A program made the position numbers and the translations under genes. A stretch of 64,000 nucleotides of DNA, from the NCBI RefSeq assembly GCF_034044635.1, contig NZ_JAXCLX010000004.1, positions 124,001 through 188,000 on the forward strand. Direction: 5' to 3'. The stretch is from Dongia rigui (GTDB lineage Bacteria; Pseudomonadota; Alphaproteobacteria; Dongiales; Dongiaceae). Under the pieces are notes generated by a model. That model worked only from the letters and a program-made list of their open reading frames with translations, did no database searches and was not told the DNA's origin. This document shows, piece after piece, positions 17,755 through 26,689 of this stretch; the first letter of the stretch is position 1, and the number at the start of each line of letters is the position of its first letter.

Positions 17755-18839
17755 GTGCCTGCAATGGCCCGCTGCGGTGGGCGCTTCGTCAGTCTTTCGC
17801 GGCCATAGGCAACCGCGAGGAGCACGATCATCAAGGCTGCGGCACTGAGGAAATAGACCGAATAGGCACGACCGCTGCTCAGCCAGGCCCAGCCGACCGC
17901 ATAGGTGATGACGATGCTGGCGGCGTAACAATAGAGCGTCTGGCGGCCCAGCATCGACAGCAGACGGAACGGCCACCAGCCGAGATAACCGCGACAAATG
18001 ACCAGCAAAGCTGCCAGGGCACCGAGCAGGATCGCCGTGTTGACCAGGCGCGTGACGCCAAGGCTGGCCTTGTCCGTAAACGGAATGTCGATCAAATCGC
18101 GCACGTCAAGCCGGTGCAGAACCGTAAACCCGATGGCAATGCCGAGTAGCCCCCAGGCGCGCCAGCTTCTTGCGCCGATCCAGTTGAGCAAGGATACATG
18201 CCAGCGCGCGGTACCGGCGATCATGCCGATGCAGTATGGGAGCTGCCAGGCAAACGGATTGAAATTCCACGCCCGCGGCGTGTCATGCGGGCCGCCGCCG
18301 TAAAAATTCCAGTGCGGACTGAGTTGCACGGCGATGTAAAGCGCAAGTGAAAGCAGAGCGAGCAGGTAGGTGGAGCGCTGCAACAGCGCTGCGGCAAGTG
18401 GCGTCAGCAACATGAAAAGTACATAGACCTGCAGGACACCCAGCAAATAAGGGTGCTGCCGCATCAGGAGGAATTCGACGATGCCCCGCAATGGCGCGGC
18501 GAGGGTATAGTCCGCATCGGTCGCCGCGGCCAGTTCAGACCCACCCAGCCAGGCGATAGCGAGCGCCACGGCGAAGGCCGCCAGATTGATCCGGTATATT
18601 TCTCCGGCACGTGACAGGGTCTTGGCGACAACGTTGCCGCGGCCGACATAGACCATGCCGACCATGTAGCCGGAGAGCAGGAAGAAGAGTTCCGCAGCCG
18701 ACGTGAAGCTGAAGTCGCCGGGAACCGGCAGCTGGCGTTGCTGCATCCCTAAGTTGTCAAATATGACATTGAGGTGGGTGAGCGCGATGACGGCCATGGC
18801 ATAGCCACGGATGAGATCTAGGCGATCGTCGCGTCCCAA
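17751..18839 (-). CDS. OpgC domain membrane protein
   Basis: A 362-residue polytopic inner-membrane protein of the acyltransferase-3-like OpgC family. The start RLDLIRGYAMAVIALTHLNVIF contains the conserved R-G and H residues of membrane acyltransferases, followed by FTSAAELFFLLSGYMVG and about ten hydrophobic helices. OpgC of other bacteria adds succinyl groups to osmoregulated periplasmic glucans, and the Alphaproteobacterial members may modify other glycans. No glucan synthase gene is adjacent. The C terminus is basic (GRERLTKRPPQRAIAGT), on the cytoplasmic side by the positive-inside rule. Confidence 0.8.
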   Translation of the reverse strand: MGRDDRLDLIRGYAMAVIALTHLNVIFDNLGMQQRQLPVPGDFSFTSAAELFFLLSGYMVGMVYVGRGNVVAKTLSRAGEIYRINLAAFAVALAIAWLGGSELAAATDADYTLAAPLRGIVEFLLMRQHPYLLGVLQVYVLFMLLTPLAAALLQRSTYLLALLSLALYIAVQLSPHWNFYGGGPHDTPRAWNFNPFAWQLPYCIGMIAGTARWHVSLLNWIGARSWRAWGLLGIAIGFTVLHRLDVRDLIDIPFTDKASLGVTRLVNTAILLGALAALLVICRGYLGWWPFRLLSMLGRQTLYCYAASIVITYAVGWAWLSSGRAYSVYFLSAAALMIVLLAVAYGRERLTKRPPQRAIAGT

Positions 18840-19010
18840 GGGTCAGCCCTCCTGCCGGCCGATGCTATGCCGCTCTCGGCAAGCAATTTAGTATTGTGCA
18901 GTGCATCATGAGCCCGCAGTTGTACGCTTCCTGTGATGATCTGCCTAGCCGTCTCGGACGGAATGCTGGTCTTGTTTTGTCCTGCCAAACCAGATCGGGT
19001 CTGGGATCAG

Positions 19011-19039
19011 TTGCCACCCCGGACGCAACAAGCTATGTC
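19011..19039 (+). promoter_or_regulatory. probable sigma-70-type promoter of tRNA-Leu
   Basis: TTGCCA at 19011-19016 and TATGTC at 19034-19039 are separated by exactly 17 nt and end 24 nt before the mature 5' end of the tRNA, giving room for a short 5' leader. This is the best housekeeping-type promoter match in the window. Confidence 0.5.
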
Positions 19040-19063
19040 GCTTCCGTTGCCACTGAATCGGAT

Positions 19064-19152
19064 GCCCGCTTGGTGGAATTGGTAGACACACAGGACTTAA
19101 AATCCTGAGAGGCGAAAGCCTCGTGCCGGTTCGAGTCCGGCAGCGGGCACCA
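19064..19152 (+). tRNA. tRNA-Leu (anticodon UAA)
   Basis: A full cloverleaf can be folded. The acceptor arms GCCCGCT (19064-19070) and AGCGGGC (19142-19148) pair perfectly, followed by discriminator A and an encoded CCA. The D arm contains TGGTAGACAC. The anticodon stem CAGGA/TCCTG encloses loop CTTAAAA with anticodon TAA at 19098-19100. A long variable arm (GAGGCGAAAGCCTC) marks it as a class II tRNA, and the T arm is GCCGGTTCGAGTCCGGC. It reads UUA codons, rare in this GC-rich genome. No duplicated 3' end typical of an integrated element was seen downstream. Confidence 0.97.
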
Positions 19153-19218
19153 AGGCCGGAACCTTTCTGCGGCGACCGAGTTGTTGCGTTCGGGGAGAGG
19201 TCTGAAAGCACATGGACA

Positions 19219-20787
19219 ATGGCCATTCTGGGGACTGAGAGGGCGCCACAGGCACCCTTGGGGACGGTGGACGACCATTATCGTCTGCTGATCGATGCCG
19301 TTACCGATTATGCCATCTACATGCTCGACCCCTCTGGGCGGGTGGCCAGTTGGAATCCCGGGGCGCAGCGCCTCAAAGGGTATTCGGCTGCCGAGATTCT
19401 GGGCCAGCATTTCTCGACATTCTACACGCCAGAAGATCGCGAGGCCGGGTGGCCGGAGGTTGCGCTGGCCACCGCACAGGAAGCCGGGCGGTTCGAGAAA
19501 GAGGGCTGGCGCGTCAGGAAGGACGGCACGCGTTTTTGGGCAAATGTGATTGTCGATCCCATTCATGACCGGAGCGGCGCACTCATCGGTTTTGCCAAGA
19601 TCACCCGCGATGTTACCGATCGGATGACTACCGAGGCGGAGCTGAAAGTCACCCGAGAAGCGCTGTTCCAGGCGCAGAAGATGGAGGCGATCGGCCAGCT
19701 CAGCGGTGGTGTCGCCCATGACTTCAACAATCTGCTGATGGCGATCCTCAGCAGCCTGGAATTGGCCAAGAAGCGCCTGCCGGATGATCCGAAACTGGCA
19801 CGGTTCATCGAGAATGCCGTTCAAGGCGCCAATCGCGGCGCGTCGCTGACGCAGCGGATGCTCGCCTTCGCCAGGCGCCAGACATTGCATGCCCAGCCAC
19901 TCGAACTACCAACGGTGATATCCGGCATAAAGGACCTTATACGTCGATCGCTTGGACCAGCGATCGAGGTGACGGTCGATATCGCCGACGATGTCGATGC
20001 GGTGATGGCCGATGCCAATCAGCTCGAGGCGGCGATGCTTAACATCGTAGTCAACGCCCGCGATGCCATGCCTGCAGGCGGCGCCCTGGTCATCACGGCG
20101 CGCAATGCGGACATCGCTGCGGGCAACGACTATGGGCTGGCTGCTGGCAGCTTTGTATGTCTTGCCATCAGCGACACGGGCACCGGCATGAACGACGAAA
20201 TCCTGTCACGCGCCAAGGAGCCGTTCTTTACGACCAAGGGCGTCGGCAAAGGCACCGGATTGGGCCTTTCGCAGGTCCACGGTTTGCTTGAGCAATTGGG
20301 TGGGCGACTGATCCTTAAAAGTGCGCCGGACTCCGGCACCACAGCCGAATTATGGCTTCCAGCAGCAGCCGGGGCAGCGGCGGCACTTCAGGCGACGGTG
20401 GTCGAGCCGGCTTCCGCGCCACCGCGTGGACTGCGCATCTTGGCCGTCGACGATGATGCACTGGTATTGATGAATACCGCAGCGATGCTTGAGGATATGG
20501 GACACAAGGTGAAAGAGGCGAACTCCGCGCTCGAGGCGATCGAAGCCCTCAAACAGGAAAGCCAGTTCGACATCGTCATCACAGACATGGCGATGCCGCA
20601 GATGAATGGATTGGATTTGGCGCGCGCGGTCTGGAAGGATTGGCCCAGCGTGCCGATCTTGCTCGCCACGGGTTATGCCGAACTGCCGGAGAAGCCGGAA
20701 CGGCGCCTCCACATTCTATCGAAGCCCTTCGGCCAGCGCGAGCTGGCGAAGGGCATCGAAATGGCGCTGAACGAGCCTTTGGCCTGA
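19219..20787 (+). CDS. soluble PAS hybrid histidine kinase with C-terminal receiver
   Basis: The protein (522 aa from the ATG at 19219) has an N-terminal PAS domain (DYAIYMLDPSGRVASWNPGA, ILGQHFSTFYTPEDREAG) with a PAC segment, a HisKA-like dimerisation helix with the phospho-His in LSGGVAHDFNNLL, and an HATPase domain (NIVVNARDAMPAGG, ISDTGTGM, GKGTGLGLSQVHGL). A receiver domain follows, with the acceptor Asp in FDIVITDMAMPQMNG and Lys in HILSKPFG. No transmembrane helix is present. The longer frame starts inside the tRNA gene and is rejected. A proper ribosome-binding site is not obvious before 19219. An unlinked phosphotransfer protein is expected. It converges on cysNC with no spacer. Confidence 0.88.
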   Translation: MAILGTERAPQAPLGTVDDHYRLLIDAVTDYAIYMLDPSGRVASWNPGAQRLKGYSAAEILGQHFSTFYTPEDREAGWPEVALATAQEAGRFEKEGWRVRKDGTRFWANVIVDPIHDRSGALIGFAKITRDVTDRMTTEAELKVTREALFQAQKMEAIGQLSGGVAHDFNNLLMAILSSLELAKKRLPDDPKLARFIENAVQGANRGASLTQRMLAFARRQTLHAQPLELPTVISGIKDLIRRSLGPAIEVTVDIADDVDAVMADANQLEAAMLNIVVNARDAMPAGGALVITARNADIAAGNDYGLAAGSFVCLAISDTGTGMNDEILSRAKEPFFTTKGVGKGTGLGLSQVHGLLEQLGGRLILKSAPDSGTTAELWLPAAAGAAAALQATVVEPASAPPRGLRILAVDDDALVLMNTAAMLEDMGHKVKEANSALEAIEALKQESQFDIVITDMAMPQMNGLDLARAVWKDWPSVPILLATGYAELPEKPERRLHILSKPFGQRELAKGIEMALNEPLA

Positions 20788-20794
20788 TCAGGCC
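20781..20794. terminator. perfect 14-bp palindrome at the kinase/cysNC convergent junction
   Basis: GGCCTGATCAGGCC is a perfect palindrome whose two central triplets are the stop codons of the two opposing genes, TGA at 20785-20787 and its reverse complement at 20788-20790. There is no base between the genes. A loopless palindrome is a poor terminator in RNA; a protein site or coincidence through shared final codons is equally possible. Confidence 0.3.
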
Positions 20795-22719
20795 GAGGCA
20801 CTCTGCGCCGCTTTGGTGGACCGGGTGGCACTTTCGACATAGCCGAGCAATGCCAGCAATGCGGCATCCGGGCCGATTGCGGCAGTGTCGATGACGAGGT
20901 CGGCGCTGCCTGGCGCTTCATAAGGCGCATCGATACCGGTGAAGTTCTTGATTTCGCCGGCACGGGCCCTGGCATAGAGGCCCTTTGGATCGCGGGCCTC
21001 GCAGGTTGCCAAATCAGCCTTCACATAGACTTCGTGGAAGTTGGCGCCGATGATGTTGCGCGCCCTTTCACGCTCCGCCGCATAGGGCGAGATCAGCGAG
21101 GTGATGACCACCAACCCGGCATCGGCGAACAAGCGCGCAACTTCGGCGGTGCGTCGGATATTCTCGGCGCGTGCCTCCGGACCGAAGCCCAGGTCGTTAT
21201 TGAGCCCAGAGCGCAAGGCATCGCCATCAAGGACATAGGCTTGGCGACCCCTGGCAAAGAGTTCTCGCTCCAAGCCCATCGCGAGGGTCGACTTGCCGGA
21301 GCCGGACAGGCCCGTCAGCCAGATGACCGCCCCCTGGTGACCGTTGGCTGAGGCACGGGCGGCGTTGGTCACCAGATGATCCGGGCTGAAGATCAACCGC
21401 GGTTCCTCGGCGAGTTTCGCTTCGCCGGCGCGACCCAGAATGACGGCGCCACCGACGATGTCACCGTCACGAACCAGAACGGCCCGTCCCGTCTTGGCCA
21501 ACTCATCGACCAGATCAACGGCCATCAATGACCGGCTGCGCACGAGCACTTCGGCAATGCCGTTCTGGCCAACGCGGTCGGCCACCTGCCGCTCAAGGGA
21601 ATCGACATCAATCACGGCACGGATACCTTCGACGGCAACCGAATATTCGGATGTGGCCACCTTCAGGGTAATGCGGTCGCCGGGCTCAAGCGGTTCCTGA
21701 TCGAGCCAGAAGAGGCGCAGCAAGGCTTCATGGGTGAGATGCGGCTGGCGTTCAATATGCGTCGCCACCATGCCGCGTTCGATGAAGAGTTCGTCATCCA
21801 GCGTCAACGCCACCGATTGGCCGGCGCCGGCAACAATCTGCGGCGCGGCATTCCAGGCCTCGATGGTGGCGACCTTGGCCGATTTGCCGCTGGGGGCAAA
21901 GGTCAGCGTGTCACCCACCTTGATGCGACCGCTTTCAATGCGGCCGACGACGAGACGGCGATGGTCGAACTTGAAAACATCCTGCACCGGCAGGCGCAAC
22001 GCCAGTTCGGTCGCGGGACGCGCGGCTTCGAACCCGTCGAGGAGTTCGATCACGGTCTCGCCTTTATACCATGCGGTCTGGGGCGAACGCTCGACGACAT
22101 TGTCGCCGTGGCGGGCCGAGATCGGCACGATGGCCTTGGGCGACAGGCCCAGCTCGGCAAGGAAGGCGGTGATTTCGCGCGCCACGGCCTGGAAACGCGC
22201 CTGATCGAATTCGATGAGGTCGATCTTGTTGACGATGACGGCCACCTGCCGCAAGCCAAGCAATTGCAGGATGAGCGCGTGCCGCCGCGACTGTTCGCGA
22301 ACGCCTTCGGCAGCATCAATCACCAGAAGTGCCGCTTGGGCCTGGGCAACGCCGGAGACGGCGTTCTTCAGGAATTCCTTATGACCCGGCGCATCGATGA
22401 TGACATAGGGCCGCTTTGCCGTGGTGAAGAAGATCTGCGTCGTGTCGATGGTGATGCCCTGGTCGCGCTCGGCCTGGAAGGAGTCGAGCAGGAATGACCA
22501 TTCGAGCGTTCCGCCGCGCTTGTCGCTGGCGGCCTGAAGCTCGGCGAGCTTGCCTTCCGGCAGGCTTCCGGTGTCATGCAGCAAGCGACCGATCAGCGTC
22601 GACTTGCCATGATCGACGTGTCCGACGATGGCAAAGGGAAAACGCGCCTGGTTCGCCGGTGCGTCGTCATTGGCGCTGTTGGCGATGGCTTTGGGCGTCT
22701 TGAGGGGGAGAACGGTCAT
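20788..22719 (-). CDS. cysNC: bifunctional sulfate adenylyltransferase subunit 1 / adenylylsulfate kinase (CysN-CysC fusion)
   Basis: A 643-residue fusion. Residues 1-440 form the CysN GTPase: G1 loop [29 protein letters not shown], and NKIDLIEF, followed by EF-Tu-like barrels. Residues 465-643 form APS kinase, with P-loop [15 protein letters not shown] and [15 protein letters not shown], then [14 protein letters not shown]. CysN with CysD makes APS from sulfate and ATP, driven by GTP hydrolysis, and CysC phosphorylates APS to PAPS. The frame runs to 23094 inside cysD, but ATG at 22717-22719 begins at the true N terminus 23 nt after cysD. It is the last gene of the cysH-cysD-cysNC unit. Fusion at this spot is common in Proteobacteria. 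Confidence 0.95.
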   Translation of the reverse strand: MTVLPLKTPKAIANSANDDAPANQARFPFAIVGHVDHGKSTLIGRLLHDTGSLPEGKLAELQAASDKRGGTLEWSFLLDSFQAERDQGITIDTTQIFFTTAKRPYVIIDAPGHKEFLKNAVSGVAQAQAALLVIDAAEGVREQSRRHALILQLLGLRQVAVIVNKIDLIEFDQARFQAVAREITAFLAELGLSPKAIVPISARHGDNVVERSPQTAWYKGETVIELLDGFEAARPATELALRLPVQDVFKFDHRRLVVGRIESGRIKVGDTLTFAPSGKSAKVATIEAWNAAPQIVAGAGQSVALTLDDELFIERGMVATHIERQPHLTHEALLRLFWLDQEPLEPGDRITLKVATSEYSVAVEGIRAVIDVDSLERQVADRVGQNGIAEVLVRSRSLMAVDLVDELAKTGRAVLVRDGDIVGGAVILGRAGEAKLAEEPRLIFSPDHLVTNAARASANGHQGAVIWLTGLSGSGKSTLAMGLERELFARGRQAYVLDGDALRSGLNNDLGFGPEARAENIRRTAEVARLFADAGLVVITSLISPYAAERERARNIIGANFHEVYVKADLATCEARDPKGLYARARAGEIKNFTGIDAPYEAPGSADLVIDTAAIGPDAALLALLGYVESATRSTKAAQSASA

Positions 22720-22742
22720 ATCCAATATCCTTAAGCCGTCAC

Positions 22743-23558
22743 TTACATGTAGCCAGACGCGCGCAAGCGCTCGAAGGCGTCTTCGCGCTCGTGATCCATG
22801 GCACGGCCAGCACGCTCGGAGGTCTTCGTCGATCGCAGCTCGGCAATGATCTCGTCCAGCGAACTGGCATCCGAGACGACCGGCGACGTGATGTCCTGAT
22901 CGCCCAGCGACCGGTAGCGCTTGCCGTTCTTCGAGAAGTAGAGCGGGACCAGCGGAATATTCTCGCGCTGCACATAGCGCCAGATATCGAGCTCGGTCCA
23001 GGCGAGCAGCGGGTGGATGCGCATATGGGCGCCGTCCGGCAGACTGGCGTTGAAGTGATCCCAGAACTCGGCCGGTTGGTCGCGGAAATCCCACGCGCCG
23101 CCATCGGCCCGCGGACTGAAGACGCGCTCCTTGGCGCGCGTTGCCTGCTCATCGCGGCGAATACCGGCAATGACGCCCTTGAAGCCAAACTCCGCAATGG
23201 TGCGTTTGAGGCCAATGGTCTTGCGCGCCGCCGAGCGTGCAGCCGGCGGCAGGCTGGGGTCGATCTCGTCGACCGGCGGGCAGTCGCGGACAATGAGGTT
23301 GAGGTTCCATTCCTTGGCGTAGCGATCGCGGAATTCGTACATTTCCGGGAACTTCTTGCCGGTATCGACATGGGTCACCGGAAAGGGGACGTGGCCGAGG
23401 AAGGCCTTCTTGGCCAACCACAGCATCACGTTCGAGTCCTTGCCGAGCGACCACAACATGGTGATCGGCTTCAGGCGGCTATAGGCTTCGCGCAGAATGA
23501 AGATGCTCTGCGCCTCCAACTGGTCGAGATCGGATTGGGACTGTTGAACGTGGGTCAT
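22743..23558 (-). CDS. cysD: sulfate adenylyltransferase subunit 2
   Basis: The ATP-pyrophosphatase subunit of sulfate adenylyltransferase, 271 residues from the ATG at 23556-23558. The PP-loop appears as [16 protein letters not shown], followed by [20 protein letters not shown], then the conserved C-terminal [21 protein letters not shown] and [14 protein letters not shown]. It adenylates sulfate to APS with CysN. The start is 23 nt after the cysH stop and it is followed after 23 nt by cysNC, so all three are co-transcribed. The C-terminal region with [24 protein letters not shown] is typical of CysD. Confidence 0.96.
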   Translation of the reverse strand: MTHVQQSQSDLDQLEAQSIFILREAYSRLKPITMLWSLGKDSNVMLWLAKKAFLGHVPFPVTHVDTGKKFPEMYEFRDRYAKEWNLNLIVRDCPPVDEIDPSLPPAARSAARKTIGLKRTIAEFGFKGVIAGIRRDEQATRAKERVFSPRADGGAWDFRDQPAEFWDHFNASLPDGAHMRIHPLLAWTELDIWRYVQRENIPLVPLYFSKNGKRYRSLGDQDITSPVVSDASSLDEIIAELRSTKTSERAGRAMDHEREDAFERLRASGYM

Positions 23559-23581
23559 TTTTTGTCTTCTGTGCCTTGAGA

Positions 23582-24319
23582 TCAGCGGTGGATGCCGCAT
23601 TCGGTCTTGTCGGTGCCAGCCCAGCGACCAGCGCGTGCGTCGTCTCCATCGGCGACGCGCAGGGTACAGGGCTTGCAGCCGATCGATTTGAATCCGTCGT
23701 AATAGAGTGGATGCTGTGGCAGCTTGAACTGCTTGAACGCGGCTTCGATATCCGCGGCCGTGAAGCGCGCGAGTGGATTGACCTTTATCCGCCCATCCAG
23801 GTACTCGAAGGTCGGGAGCGCGGCCCGTGCGCGGCTCTGATACCGCTTGCGCCCCGTGATCCAGGCGTCAAACGGCCCCAGTGCCCTTTGCAACGGGTCA
23901 ACTTTGCGCAGCTGGCAGCATAGATCGGGATTGGTCTCCCACAGCTTGCCGTGCGGGTCATGCTGCGCGATGGCGGCAAGATCCGGCTCGATCGCACGCA
24001 TGTCCTGGAAATTGAAGCGCCCGGCCAGAATGTCGCGGTACATCAGCGTTTCGTCGAAATGCTTGCCGGTATCGAGGAAGAGGATCGGGACGCTGCGGTC
24101 GACCTCGGCAAGGAAGTGCAACAGCAAAGCGGATTCGGCGCCGAACGACGAGACGAGGGCGATATGCCCTGGAAACAGTTCATGAATGGCCGCTTCAAGA
24201 ATCTCTTGCGGCGAAGCATCTGCAAAACGCTCGTTGAGCTGGCGTGCGACGGCATCCTGGCCGGCAGGTGTCTCCTGGGGTCTGGCGACGATATCAGGTG
24301 ATAAGGTGTCGATCTGCAT
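23582..24319 (-). CDS. cysH: assimilatory adenylylsulfate (APS) reductase, 4Fe-4S type CysH
   Basis: A 245-residue adenylylsulfate reductase-type CysH. The N-terminal ATP-pyrophosphatase-like fold has SSFGAESALLLHF and FLDTGKHFDETL. Two cysteine pairs, NPDLCCQLRKVDPL near residue 134 and SIGCKPCTLRV near residue 217, are the ligands of the 4Fe-4S cluster found in APS-type enzymes and absent from PAPS-type ones. The catalytic Cys is in KTECGIH at the C terminus. It reduces activated sulfate to sulfite with thioredoxin or glutathione. The start at 24317-24319 follows a short upstream frame that is open from 24346. First gene of the sulfate operon. Confidence 0.92.
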   Translation of the reverse strand: MQIDTLSPDIVARPQETPAGQDAVARQLNERFADASPQEILEAAIHELFPGHIALVSSFGAESALLLHFLAEVDRSVPILFLDTGKHFDETLMYRDILAGRFNFQDMRAIEPDLAAIAQHDPHGKLWETNPDLCCQLRKVDPLQRALGPFDAWITGRKRYQSRARAALPTFEYLDGRIKVNPLARFTAADIEAAFKQFKLPQHPLYYDGFKSIGCKPCTLRVADGDDARAGRWAGTDKTECGIHR

Positions 24320-24646
24320 GGCCGTGATCCGCGCTGGGCATTTCACACAATGTCCAGCGTTAAATACAATTGTCTATGTGAATGGATGTAGCATCCGCAT
24401 GGCAGGGGTCAATTGAATTAAACCCACGCGATGTGATATTTAAACTAACAGATAAAAATGAAGTGTGAAAAATGGTAGGTCTTGAAAACTGAGCGAGGCT
24501 ATTGAACATTTGATGAATTATAAGAATTTATTGGATTTGCCGGAGAAGAATGCTCCTTTAGGGGCCGCTACACCGCCGGAATTTGGCCTAATTTGAATCA
24601 TACATCATCGGATACAGCGGTGGCTGGTTAGAAGGACGAGTGTGAA
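24320..24646. promoter_or_regulatory. AT-rich divergent promoter region of the sulfate operon and an oxidoreductase
   Basis: These 327 nt hold no gene I can support. The composition turns AT-rich (roughly 24360-24560 contains runs such as TATTTAAACTAACAGATAAAAATG), unlike the surrounding DNA. It must carry the leftward promoter of cysH and, probably, the rightward promoter of the oxidoreductase. I could not recognise a CysB-like box, a riboswitch or a clear -35/-10 pair. Confidence 0.5.
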
Positions 24647-25681
24647 ATGTTGAACGGTATGAACCGACAGATTATTCTGGCATCGCGGCCAAGTGGGGAA
24701 CCCAAGCCAGAGAATTTCCGGCTGGTCGAGACGGCCATTCCGGAACTCAACGATGGCCAGGTCCTGCTTCAGACGCTGTTCCTGTCGCTCGATCCCTATA
24801 TGCGCGGGCGTATGAGCGCTTCGAAATCCTACGCGCAACCGGTGGAAATCGGCGGCGTGATGGAAGGCGGGGCGGTGAGCCGCGTGGTGCTTTCACGTCG
24901 TCCCGGATTTGAGGTCGGCGATATTGTTCAGGGCCGCACCGGCTGGCAAAGCCACGCCGTGTCCGATGGCACCGCGACCAGTGCGCCCTTGCAACGGGTG
25001 GATCCCACGATCGCGCCGATCTCGACGGCTTTGGGTGTACTGGGGATGCCGGGGATGACGGCCTATACCGGCTTGCTCAATATCGGACAGCCAAAGGCCG
25101 GCGAAACATTGGTGGTGGCGGCGGCCAGTGGCCCGGTCGGGTCTCTGGTCGCACAAATCGGCCGGCTGAAAGGCTGCCGCGTTGTTGGCATTGCCGGCGG
25201 TGCGGACAAGGTGCGCTACCTTCGCGAAGAGTTGGGCGTCGACGTGGCGCTCGACCACAAGGCGCCGGACTTCGCTGCGCAATTGGCGGCCGCTTGCCCC
25301 AAGGGGATCGATATCTATTTCGAGAATGTCGGCGGGCATGTGTGGGAAGCAGTCTTTCCGCTGCTTAACGACTTCGCGCGCGTACCCGTTTGCGGGCTGA
25401 TCGCACATTACAATGACGAAGGCGCCTTGCCCGGTCCGGACCGATTGCCGATGACGATGCGGGCAGTCTTATCCAGACGCCTGACCTTGCGCGGCTTTAT
25501 CGTGAGCGACTTTGCGGCACAGGCGGCCGATTTTCGCCGTGACGTCGCCGCCTGGCTGCACGCTGGCAAAATCAAATACAAGGAAGACATCGTCCACGGT
25601 CTGGAGAAGGCGCCGGAAGCCTTCATCGGCCTGCTGAAGGGGCAAAATTTCGGCAAACTCGTGGTCAAAGTCGCCGATTAA
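24647..25681 (+). CDS. NADP-dependent medium-chain dehydrogenase/reductase (alkenal/one oxidoreductase type)
   Basis: A 344-residue zinc-free member of the MDR superfamily close to the leukotriene-B4-dehydrogenase/CurA group. The start RQIILASRPSGEPKPENFRL, the FLSLDPYMRGRMS motif and VVAAASGPVGSLVAQIGRLKG (Rossmann Gly motif) are diagnostic, and the Tyr/Asn region DIYFENVGGHVWEA is present. It reduces alpha,beta-unsaturated carbonyls with NADPH. The ATG at 24647 has AAGGA nine nt upstream; an internal ATG at 24659 is also possible. It is isolated from neighbouring operons and followed by 165 nt before caiD. Confidence 0.9.
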   Translation: MLNGMNRQIILASRPSGEPKPENFRLVETAIPELNDGQVLLQTLFLSLDPYMRGRMSASKSYAQPVEIGGVMEGGAVSRVVLSRRPGFEVGDIVQGRTGWQSHAVSDGTATSAPLQRVDPTIAPISTALGVLGMPGMTAYTGLLNIGQPKAGETLVVAAASGPVGSLVAQIGRLKGCRVVGIAGGADKVRYLREELGVDVALDHKAPDFAAQLAAACPKGIDIYFENVGGHVWEAVFPLLNDFARVPVCGLIAHYNDEGALPGPDRLPMTMRAVLSRRLTLRGFIVSDFAAQAADFRRDVAAWLHAGKIKYKEDIVHGLEKAPEAFIGLLKGQNFGKLVVKVAD

Positions 25682-25846
25682 AAGGTCTGATCCGTCAAGC
25701 GCCGGCATGCGCATGAACGATCGTTAGAAAAGGTGCCCCCGCCCGGAATGTCGCAATATTGGCGGCTCTTGTCGGAATTCGTCATTCAATCCACGATGCG
25801 CCCCCTATGCAAAAGGGGGTGAGCCGCGTGTCAGGGAGAATGCGAA
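25682..25846 (+). promoter_or_regulatory. promoter region upstream of the caiD-like gene
   Basis: This 165-nt gap precedes the caiD-like gene. It ends with AGGGAGAATGCGAAATG, a good ribosome-binding site. I see no clear promoter boxes or terminator of the oxidoreductase gene. Confidence 0.35.
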
Positions 25847-26644
25847 ATGTCAGAAGCCGTGAAGCTCGAGCGTCGGGGGCATGTGCTGGAAATCACGCTC
25901 GATCGGCCCAAGGTCAATGCGATCGATATAGAGACGTCGCGCAAGCTGGGACACGCCTTTTGCCTGTTGCGCGACGATCCCGATTTGCGTGTCGGCATCG
26001 TGACGGCGGCTGGCGAGAAGATCTTCTCGGCCGGCTGGGATCTCAAGGCTGCTGCCGCGCAGAACCTGGTCGGCAAGTGGTGGAAGCATGATTACGGCCC
26101 CGGCAGCTTTGCTGGCCTCACCGAATTGTGGGACCTCAACAAACCGGTGATCGCCGCAGTCAACGGTCTATGCATCGGCGGCGGCTGGGAATTGGCCCTG
26201 GCCTGCGATCTGGTGATTGCCGTCGAGCATGCCGAGTTTTCATTGCCCGAATTGCCGCTGGGCATCGTGCCGGACTCCGGCGGTGTGCAGCGGCTGCCCA
26301 AGCGCCTGCCGCATAATATCGCCATGGAAATCCTGCTGCTCGGCCGCCGCATGCCGGCGCAGGAAGCAGCCCATTATGGCTTCGTCAACAAAGTTGTGCC
26401 CAAGGAAAAGCTGATGGCGGCGGCGCGCGAATGGGCCGACCTCATCGCGACCGGCGCGCCGGTCACGGTTCAGGCGCTCAAGGAATGCATCCGCTATATG
26501 GAAGCGGAATCGATCGAAGACAGCTTCAAGCTCATCCGCTCCGGCAAGATGAAGACCTATGAAGCGGCCGATGAATCGGCCGATGCCAAGGAAGGCGTCA
26601 AGGCGTTCGCCGAGAAGCGCAAAGCCGACTTCAAGGGTCAGTGA
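25847..26644 (+). CDS. caiD: crotonobetainyl-CoA hydratase (CaiD-like enoyl-CoA hydratase)
   Basis: A 265-residue crotonase closely resembling E. coli CaiD in order and wording: LEITLDRPKVNAIDIETS, GEKIFSAGWDLKAAA, GLTELWDLNKPVIAAVNG, IGGGWELALACDLV, and LPLGIVPDSGGVQRLPKRLP. The oxyanion Gly pair (AGWDL and GGGWE) is present. CaiD interconverts crotonobetainyl-CoA and L-carnitinyl-CoA. It is the only rightward gene of the carnitine cluster and converges with the acyl-CoA dehydrogenase. The start has an AGGGAGA ribosome-binding site 8 nt upstream. Assignment as CaiD rests on similarity of local motifs and on the neighbouring genes; an ordinary enoyl-CoA hydratase of another pathway is the alternative. 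Confidence 0.85.
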   Translation: MSEAVKLERRGHVLEITLDRPKVNAIDIETSRKLGHAFCLLRDDPDLRVGIVTAAGEKIFSAGWDLKAAAAQNLVGKWWKHDYGPGSFAGLTELWDLNKPVIAAVNGLCIGGGWELALACDLVIAVEHAEFSLPELPLGIVPDSGGVQRLPKRLPHNIAMEILLLGRRMPAQEAAHYGFVNKVVPKEKLMAAAREWADLIATGAPVTVQALKECIRYMEAESIEDSFKLIRSGKMKTYEAADESADAKEGVKAFAEKRKADFKGQ

Positions 26645-26652
26645 GCTGACAT

Positions 26653-26680
26653 GCGGCCCGTCGTATAGACGCCGGGCCGC
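26653..26680. terminator. bidirectional hairpin between caiD and the acyl-CoA dehydrogenase gene
   Basis: GCGGCCCG (26653-26660) pairs perfectly with CGGGCCGC (26673-26680) across a 12-nt loop that adds two further CG pairs. It sits centrally in the 45-nt convergent gap. The lack of a T-run is typical of these loci, so its strength as a terminator is uncertain. Confidence 0.5.
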
Positions 26681-26689
26681 TGCCGCTCC

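Noticed and set aside
19123-19218. Longer start for the hybrid kinase inside the tRNA gene
   Set aside because: It would translate the 3' half of tRNA-Leu; an ATG at 19219 is a better start.
19064-19300. tRNA-Leu as an integration site of a mobile element
   Set aside because: No integrase gene and no repeat of the tRNA 3' end were visible downstream; flanking genes are ordinary chromosomal ones.
22720-23094. N-terminal extension of cysNC into cysD
   Set aside because: The extra 125 residues lie inside cysD in another frame and do not resemble CysN; the ATG at 22719 starts at the expected residue.
24320-24646. Riboswitch or attenuator upstream of the sulfate operon
   Set aside because: No conserved SAM- or cobalamin-riboswitch core could be recognised, and no leader peptide with Cys codons was found.
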